Origin: Afipia sp. 1NLS2 | Lineage (GTDB): Bacteria; Pseudomonadota; Alphaproteobacteria; Rhizobiales; Xanthobacteraceae | Direction of reading: 5' to 3' | DNA: 64,000 nucleotides | Assembly: GCF_000178995.1 (NCBI RefSeq) | Contig: NZ_ADVZ01000001.1 | Span: 248,001-312,000, forward strand | Shown here: positions 59,306 to 64,000 of the stretch, in pieces | Numbering within the stretch: position 1 is the stretch's first letter | Layout: every line of letters starts with the position of its first letter | Program-made: the position numbers and the translations under genes | The notes under the pieces: model-generated | What the model was told of the DNA's origin: nothing | What the model saw: the letters and a program-made list of their open reading frames with translations, nothing else | Databases searched by the model: none

Positions 59306-60298
59306 TCAGGATCCGTTAAGATCGTAGATTGCGGGGAAATAAACGTCCTTCCAGTTGGTCGTCGTTCGCTCGACCAATCCCACCTTGTTCATGTGCTTCA
59401 GAAAGGTGAGCGTATTTTGGGGTGCCGCATCCCAAATCATTTTCGGATTCTTCAGGATCGCGAGGGCGTCGTCCATGCTGAATTTCTTGACGTCCATCTC
59501 GATCCAGACTTTCGCAGCATAGTTGATGTCCGAACGGATCATGCCCTGCGCTTCCTTCAGCGCATCGACGAAAGCCTTCAGCAGTTTGGGATTTTGCTGA
59601 ATGAAGCGATCGGTCGCATAGGCCACCGCGATCGGATAAGGCCCGCCGACGGCATCGTAGCTGTTCAGCACCACATGAACCCGTGGGTCCTTCAGCTCGA
59701 TATCCTGGAATGGCGACTGGCCAAAGTGTGCGTCGATGCTGCCGCCGAGCATAGCCGCCATTGCATCGCCGTGCCCCATGGAGATCGTATAAGGATCGAC
59801 GGAAAACGCCTTGGCTTCGCCCATCTGCTTTATGGCTGCCATCTGGATCATGACCGCCTGGTTTGAAATCTTGACGGCAGGCAGCGCGATCTTGTCAACC
59901 GAGGAGAAATCGGCCAGCGTTTTCACCTTGGGATTTGTCGTCACAAGAAACTGCGGATGCGAAGAGATCGAGGCAATCCCCTTCACTTTGTAATTGTTCT
60001 GGGTCTTCGACCAGATGGTTAGCAGCGGCGGAATGCCGCCCGTCGCGATATCGAGATTGCCGGAAAGAAGCGCCTCGTTCATCGCCGCACCGCCGGTGAA
60101 TTTCAGCCATTCTGTCGTGATGTCGACGCCAGCCTTTTTCGCATATTTCTCAAACAGCTTCTCGTGCTCCATCACCATCAGCGGCAGATAGCCAACGCCC
60201 GGCTGCTTGGCGATGCGCACGTTAACGGGCGCAGCAAAGGCAGGCGCCGCCATGAGAGAGACAAGACCTGCAGCAAATACCTGACGGATCCATTTCAT
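59306..60298 (-). CDS. ABC transporter substrate-binding protein, NrtA/SsuA/TauA type
   Basis: A 330-residue periplasmic binding protein with a signal peptide ending AAPAFAA. It has the NMT1/SsuA-like fold features (RIAKQPGVGYLPLMVMEHEKLFE, GGAAMNEALLSGNLDIATGGIPPLLT). The ligand class is sulfonates, nitrate, taurine or pyrimidine-like compounds. No permease or ATPase gene lies beside it, so it is an orphan here and must use a transporter elsewhere. It heads a same-strand set with lhgO and the ThDP enzyme. Confidence 0.83.
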   Translation of the reverse strand: MKWIRQVFAAGLVSLMAAPAFAAPVNVRIAKQPGVGYLPLMVMEHEKLFEKYAKKAGVDITTEWLKFTGGAAMNEALLSGNLDIATGGIPPLLTIWSKTQNNYKVKGIASISSHPQFLVTTNPKVKTLADFSSVDKIALPAVKISNQAVMIQMAAIKQMGEAKAFSVDPYTISMGHGDAMAAMLGGSIDAHFGQSPFQDIELKDPRVHVVLNSYDAVGGPYPIAVAYATDRFIQQNPKLLKAFVDALKEAQGMIRSDINYAAKVWIEMDVKKFSMDDALAILKNPKMIWDAAPQNTLTFLKHMNKVGLVERTTTNWKDVYFPAIYDLNGS

Positions 60299-60315
60299 GA
60301 TATCTCGACCTCACT

Positions 60316-60339
60316 TTTGATGATTGGTTCTCGATCAAA
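60316..60339. promoter_or_regulatory. dyad upstream of the substrate-binding protein gene
   Basis: TTTGAT and ATCAAA lie 12 bases apart, a symmetric operator-like pair 17-41 bases before the start codon. The regulator is unknown. Confidence 0.35.
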
Positions 60340-60817
60340 CTGTTCGGATTGCGCGTGACTGAAAATCCTTATCCAGCAGCCAAAATCGCAGCCTCCGCTT
60401 CGCGAAGCTGCAACCATTTTCGGGAGGGTTTGGAAAAGAGAAGATGTCGCAGGACCACGTCCTGCATGACGAGCAGCACCATGTCACTGCACCCTCCCCA
60501 GGTTTCGACACAGTTCTTTGCGGAATCTGCGCCACGTTCTGAGCTTTTCTTTTGCACGATTCATGCGGATTGTTAGCTCCGCCACTCCGTGCAGAAGTCG
60601 CCAGAATTCTTATTCGATGATCCTAACGAAGAAATCGCTGAGTAGCACAGAATAAATTTCTAATACTTACGATATAAATAGAATTACCCGCTCGGCGCGT
60701 ATCGACATCATCAAATATCAATAAAGAAAGCGCTGCCGCACCGCGAATATGCAATCGCAGCATGCGACGTTTTGGCTTTTGATCGATCGTCTCAGAACGA
60801 TCGATCCATGAAATCCA
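60340..60817. other. intergenic region between the binding-protein gene and the DmsC-like gene
   Basis: About 480 bases without a convincing gene. It contains a GCAGGAC-CAC-GTCCTGC hairpin (60449-60465), an AT-rich stretch (about 60640-60730) and the inverted repeat GATCGATCGT / ACGATCGATC at 60781-60806, 11 bases beyond the DmsC-like stop. No U-tract marks these as certain terminators. Confidence 0.5.
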
Positions 60818-61765
60818 TCATGCCGCGCGTGCGCCGTAGAACAGCGTCACGACATGGCGCGCTTCCGCGAAAAACAGCCAGCGCTCAACCAGTACACCCA
60901 CCGCGGCAAGCAGAACCGCGATCATCAACGGGATCGTGGCCGCAACGCCACTCACCAGAATGGCGATCAACACCAGAACAAACGGCGCCGCGAACAGCGC
61001 AAGCAGCGACATCCTACGCAGCTTATCGGCGTGCTTACGGGCAATGGTGAAGCCCATCTCGCGCATCAGATAGTTTTCTTCGGTGTGAGGCGCCTCGAAC
61101 AGGCGCACCTTGCCGATGTTGCCGAGGCCGGTCGCGCTTTCAGGGCTGCTCGGATGCCGGGTCGTTGCGATGAAGCGCCAATAGCTCAGCTTGGCGATCA
61201 GCGCGGCAACACCCGCCACCAGCACGACAATATCGACGCCCTGCGAACCCTGACCGAACAGGTGCAGGATCGTGGCTAGCAACAGCGCGCCGCTGTAAAG
61301 ACCGAGCGCCAGATAGTTCGGCACAACATAGGCGTTGTGCCACTGGTGGATCGTTTTCAGCGACGCATAGATCATCGCGGTGCAATAGATCGTCACAAGC
61401 GAGGCGACCGCCGTGATGAGCCCAAGCGCCACCGCGGCGGCGCCCGGCGCAGGCGAGACGATCCAGGCCAACAGCAAGAGTCCGGCCGGAACATACGTCA
61501 CGAACGAGCAGATGCCTTCACGCGATAACCATGAGGTGCGCCATTGCGAGAACGCGCGCCACGCGCGCTCAGGTCGGCCGAGATGGAATGTCGAGGACAA
61601 CAGTCCAACTGTCACCAGCGTAAGCGCAAGTGGCAACACGACGAGCGCGACCATTCGATCTCCCGGCGCACCGGAGAATGCCGACATCAGGCCATACCAG
61701 ACGAGCAGGCCGTAGCCTGCGCCCGATGCCGTGGTGAAAATGATAACCGAGAGTGCGGGATGCAT
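60818..61765 (-). CDS. soeC: DmsC-like membrane anchor of a molybdopterin oxidoreductase (SoeC-like)
   Basis: A 315-residue membrane protein with about eight hydrophobic helices, of the DmsC anchor family. It has an early GYGLLVWYGLM and HLGRPERAWRAFSQWRTSWLS with the conserved charged loop. It carries electrons to or from quinone for the two soluble subunits encoded upstream. Membership of SoeABC, the cytoplasmic sulfite dehydrogenase, is inferred from the set of three subunits. Confidence 0.75.
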   Translation of the reverse strand: MHPALSVIIFTTASGAGYGLLVWYGLMSAFSGAPGDRMVALVVLPLALTLVTVGLLSSTFHLGRPERAWRAFSQWRTSWLSREGICSFVTYVPAGLLLLAWIVSPAPGAAAVALGLITAVASLVTIYCTAMIYASLKTIHQWHNAYVVPNYLALGLYSGALLLATILHLFGQGSQGVDIVVLVAGVAALIAKLSYWRFIATTRHPSSPESATGLGNIGKVRLFEAPHTEENYLMREMGFTIARKHADKLRRMSLLALFAAPFVLVLIAILVSGVAATIPLMIAVLLAAVGVLVERWLFFAEARHVVTLFYGARAA

Positions 61766-61774
61766 CGTTTCACC

Positions 61775-62533
61775 TCAGCGCGACAGGACGCGATCGGCCC
61801 AGCGGAGCAAGGCAGCGCCCTTGCCCTCCGAGGCCGATTTCTTCGCCACGATATCGACCAGCGAAATGTCGTTCTGCGAACTGCACGAGCCGTTCTTGCG
61901 CGGCCGCGGCGGCAGATAGCGGTTGACCGGCTTGTAGCCGAGTTCCGGCATCAACTCATAACCGCCACGCTCCGCGACAAGGCGCGAGACATCGGAGTCC
62001 GGATCGCCGAGATCGCCGAAATGGCGGGCGCTCGCAGGACAGGTCGCGACGCAAGCCGGAACACGATCCGCCTCAGGCAGATTCTCGTTGTAGATTTTGT
62101 CAACGCACAACGTGCACTTCTTCATCACGCCGTCGTCTTCATCGAATTCGCGCGCGCCGTAAGGGCACGCCCATGAGCAGAGCTTGCAGCCGATGCAGGT
62201 GTCGGCATTAACCAGAACAATGCCGTCTTCGGTGCGCTTGTAGGACGCGCCGGTCGGGCACACGGTGACACAAGCCGGCTCCTCGCAATGCAGGCAGGAA
62301 CGCGGGAAGTTGACAGTTCGCGACGCCTCACCTTGCCCTGCTTCGTAGGTGTGCACGCGATTGAACCAGACGCCGTCGGACTTCTTCTGGAAATCGCTCA
62401 GCGGCCCGGAATGACCGCTCGCGTTCCACTCCTTGCAGTTCACCGCGCAAGCATGGCAGCCGACACAGGTGTCGAGATCGATGACAAGGCCGAGCTTCTT
62501 CTGGCCGGGCACGGGTGTGGGAAGCGACGTCAC
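61775..62533 (-). CDS. soeB: 4Fe-4S ferredoxin subunit of the oxidoreductase (SoeB-like)
   Basis: The 252-residue electron-transfer subunit with four cluster motifs: CVGCHACAVNCKEWN, CLHCEEPACVTVC, CIGCKLCSWACPYG and CTLCVDK plus CVATC. The true start is a GTG at 62533 that overlaps the upstream stop (GTGA). The longer open frame to 62884 is antisense-like and lacks domain content. The pattern and C-terminal NRYLPPRPRK resemble SoeB rather than DmsB. Confidence 0.85.
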   Translation of the reverse strand: MTSLPTPVPGQKKLGLVIDLDTCVGCHACAVNCKEWNASGHSGPLSDFQKKSDGVWFNRVHTYEAGQGEASRTVNFPRSCLHCEEPACVTVCPTGASYKRTEDGIVLVNADTCIGCKLCSWACPYGAREFDEDDGVMKKCTLCVDKIYNENLPEADRVPACVATCPASARHFGDLGDPDSDVSRLVAERGGYELMPELGYKPVNRYLPPRPRKNGSCSSQNDISLVDIVAKKSASEGKGAALLRWADRVLSR

Positions 62534-64000
62534 TTTGCGGCTCCTGTTGATTTGCGGGCCGGAAGCGGATCCCACGGATTCTTGCGGCCTTCGGCGTCGA
62601 AGCGCAGCACGTCGGGACGCTGCGGCATGTGCGGTGGACGCTTGAGCACCGGGAATTCCGGCAATGGCGTACGTTCGTTCATCGCCGCCTTCTCGATACG
62701 CACGCGAACGTCGTACCAGGCCGCCTGTCCGGTCACCGGATCGGAATTGGAATAACGATAGCCGTCCTTCTCGGGCAGTTGCTCTGAAATGACGTGGTTC
62801 AACAGGAAACCCTCGGTGCCCTCCGGCGCGTCGGACGGCAGATTCCATGCGCCCTTGCGCTTGCCGATCGCATTCCACGTCCACACCGTGTCTGGATTCA
62901 CACCCTCCATGGTGCGTACCGGCACACGAATGCGTCCGTGATAGCTCGTCACCCAGACGTAATCGTCGTCAGCAAGGCCAAGTTTCTCCGCCGTCTCGCG
63001 ATTCATATAGAGGAAGTTTTTCGAGAATATCTGGCGCAGCCAGGCATTCTGCGAGTGCCACGAATGGTACATCGCCATCGGGCGCTGGGTGATAGCGGAA
63101 AGCGGAAATTCGGTTGCCGACACCGCCTGCTCTTCCAGCGGCTGATACCAGATCGGCAACGGATCGAAATAGGTCTTCACCCGCTCGCGATCGCGCTCCG
63201 GCGGCTGGATCGGGCCGTGGCCTTCCGCCGCCAGCTTAAACTTCTGCAACGGCTCGCTGTAGAGATGCAGCACAATCTGATCGGCCTTGTCGATCATGCC
63301 GAGTTTCACGGCATGCTCGAGATAGTTCTTATTGCCGTGCTTGAAGTAGACCTCGTCATGCGGCAGTTCGAGCCGCCAGAAGCTCTTGTTCTCGATGTAG
63401 CGATCGAGCTGGTTCTTGTTCGGCGCGCCCTTACCGGACGCCTCGCCATCCTCACCACGAAAACCGGCGAGTGGGCCGATACCCGGCTTGCGCTGGTGGT
63501 TGACGATGTAATCAGGATAGCCGCCGGGATATTTCGGCGTACCGTCGTCGTTGACGAAACCCGGCAGCTTGAGACGTGCGCCGAGTTCAATCAGCACATC
63601 CTGGAACGGCCGCACGTCGCGGTCGGGCTTCAGCACCGGGCGGCGGATCGCGTCCGCAGGACCATGCGCGCTGCCGATCGGACGATCGAGCAACGAAATG
63701 CAATCCCAGCGCTCGAGATATGTCGTGTCCGGCAGCACGAGGTCGGAATAGGACACCATCTCGGACGCATAGGCATCCGAATAGATGATCTTCGGAATCT
63801 TGTAGCTGCCGTCTTCATTCTTGTCGGTCAGCATCTTCATGGTACCGGCCGTGTTCATGGACGAATTCCACGCCATGTTGGCCATGTACATGAACAGCAC
63901 ATCGACCGGATAAGGATCGGCCGCCCACGCATTGTGGATCGCCATGTGCATCAGCCCGTGCGACGACAGCGGCGCTTCCCACGAATAAGCCTTGTCAAGG
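62530..64000 (-). CDS. soeA: molybdopterin oxidoreductase subunit (SoeA-like), N-terminus outside the window
   Basis: The catalytic subunit of the DMSO reductase family, with the frame open to the window edge. Only the C-terminal ~490 residues are seen: a molybdopterin-binding part with SDLVLPDTTYLERWD and the C-terminal dinucleotide-binding barrel (NRETAEKLGLADDDYVWV, GKRKGAWNLP). With the FeS and DmsC-like subunits it best matches SoeABC sulfite dehydrogenase. Polysulfide or thiosulfate reductases are the alternatives. No Sec or Cys ligand can be judged because the N-terminal half is missing. Confidence 0.78.
   Translation of the reverse strand, partial: LDKAYSWEAPLSSHGLMHMAIHNAWAADPYPVDVLFMYMANMAWNSSMNTAGTMKMLTDKNEDGSYKIPKIIYSDAYASEMVSYSDLVLPDTTYLERWDCISLLDRPIGSAHGPADAIRRPVLKPDRDVRPFQDVLIELGARLKLPGFVNDDGTPKYPGGYPDYIVNHQRKPGIGPLAGFRGEDGEASGKGAPNKNQLDRYIENKSFWRLELPHDEVYFKHGNKNYLEHAVKLGMIDKADQIVLHLYSEPLQKFKLAAEGHGPIQPPERDRERVKTYFDPLPIWYQPLEEQAVSATEFPLSAITQRPMAMYHSWHSQNAWLRQIFSKNFLYMNRETAEKLGLADDDYVWVTSYHGRIRVPVRTMEGVNPDTVWTWNAIGKRKGAWNLPSDAPEGTEGFLLNHVISEQLPEKDGYRYSNSDPVTGQAAWYDVRVRIEKAAMNERTPLPEFPVLKRPPHMPQRPDVLRFDAEGRKNPWDPLPARKSTGAAK

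Noticed and set aside
60781-60806. Hairpin GATCGATCGT / ACGATCGATC as a Rho-independent terminator
   Set aside because: There is no U-tract on the minus strand after it; left as an inverted repeat only.
61775-62884. N-terminal extension of the SoeB-like protein
   Set aside because: The extra residues are the reverse frame of the upstream A subunit and a coupled GTG start exists at 62533.
1-64000. CRISPR arrays, insertion sequences, prophage or integron
   Set aside because: I saw no regularly spaced repeats, transposase or integrase motifs in any frame.

Overview
The window looks like chromosomal DNA of a GC-rich alphaproteobacterium of the Nitrobacteraceae/Bradyrhizobiaceae (Afipia, Oligotropha, Bradyrhizobium or Rhodopseudomonas-like). 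Pointers are the dcw gene order, a fliF-fliG-fliH-fliN-flbD flagellar block next to a SciP homologue, EcfG-type GGAAC/CGTT promoters, a short-chain CsbD protein and the general protein style. The genus cannot be settled from the sequence alone. I see no insertion sequence, prophage, integrase or CRISPR array.

1-11070 (minus strand) is a compact cell-division/peptidoglycan cluster in the order rsmH-ftsL-ftsI-murE-murF-mraY-murD-ftsW-murG-murC, with only the first 43 bases of murC inside the window. No mraZ precedes rsmH. Divergent to it is an AmiD-type amidase behind an EcfG-like promoter, then the RNase P RNA gene rnpB. 12.9-16.5 kb is an EmrAB-type efflux pair with a divergent TetR regulator and two large operator dyads. 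16.7-20.4 kb holds envelope genes (small membrane protein, extensin-like lipoprotein, DUF4403 protein, lytic transglycosylase). 20.5-26.6 kb is a fatty-acid beta-oxidation operon fadE-fadI-fadJ-thioesterase. 27-30.6 kb has csbD, a carboxymuconolactone-decarboxylase homologue and a pabAB fusion with pabC (folate branch). 30.8-39 kb is flagellar: fliF-fliG-fliH-fliN-flbD, sciP, flgD and fliK-like. 39.2-41.6 kb has mnmA, a PmtA-like methyltransferase, a small secreted protein and elongator tRNA-Met.

41.9-54.1 kb is a complete selenocysteine locus: selD on the plus strand facing a minus-strand set fdoG(Sec)-fdoH-fdoI, fdhE-selA-Sel1 repeat protein-selB-selC-two unknown genes. The formate dehydrogenase alpha subunit carries an in-frame UGA at residue 200 in the normal Sec context. 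Most unusual, the tRNA-Sec gene lies inside the 3' end of the selB reading frame: 32 codons of selB are exactly the 96-nt tRNA including CCA. A Sel1-repeat protein is translationally coupled between selA and selB, and two uncharacterised genes are coupled behind selB/selC. These are the best candidates here for undescribed parts of a selenoprotein system.

54.3-60.3 kb carries a TlpA-like thioredoxin and a Tat-exported transglutaminase-like protein, behind three CGATATAT elements in helical phase. A minus-strand set follows: orphan ABC substrate-binding protein, L-2-hydroxyglutarate oxidase and an unassigned ThDP enzyme. 60.8-64 kb is a DMSO-reductase-family complex (molybdopterin subunit truncated by the window end, 4Fe-4S subunit, DmsC-like anchor), most like the SoeABC sulfite dehydrogenase.
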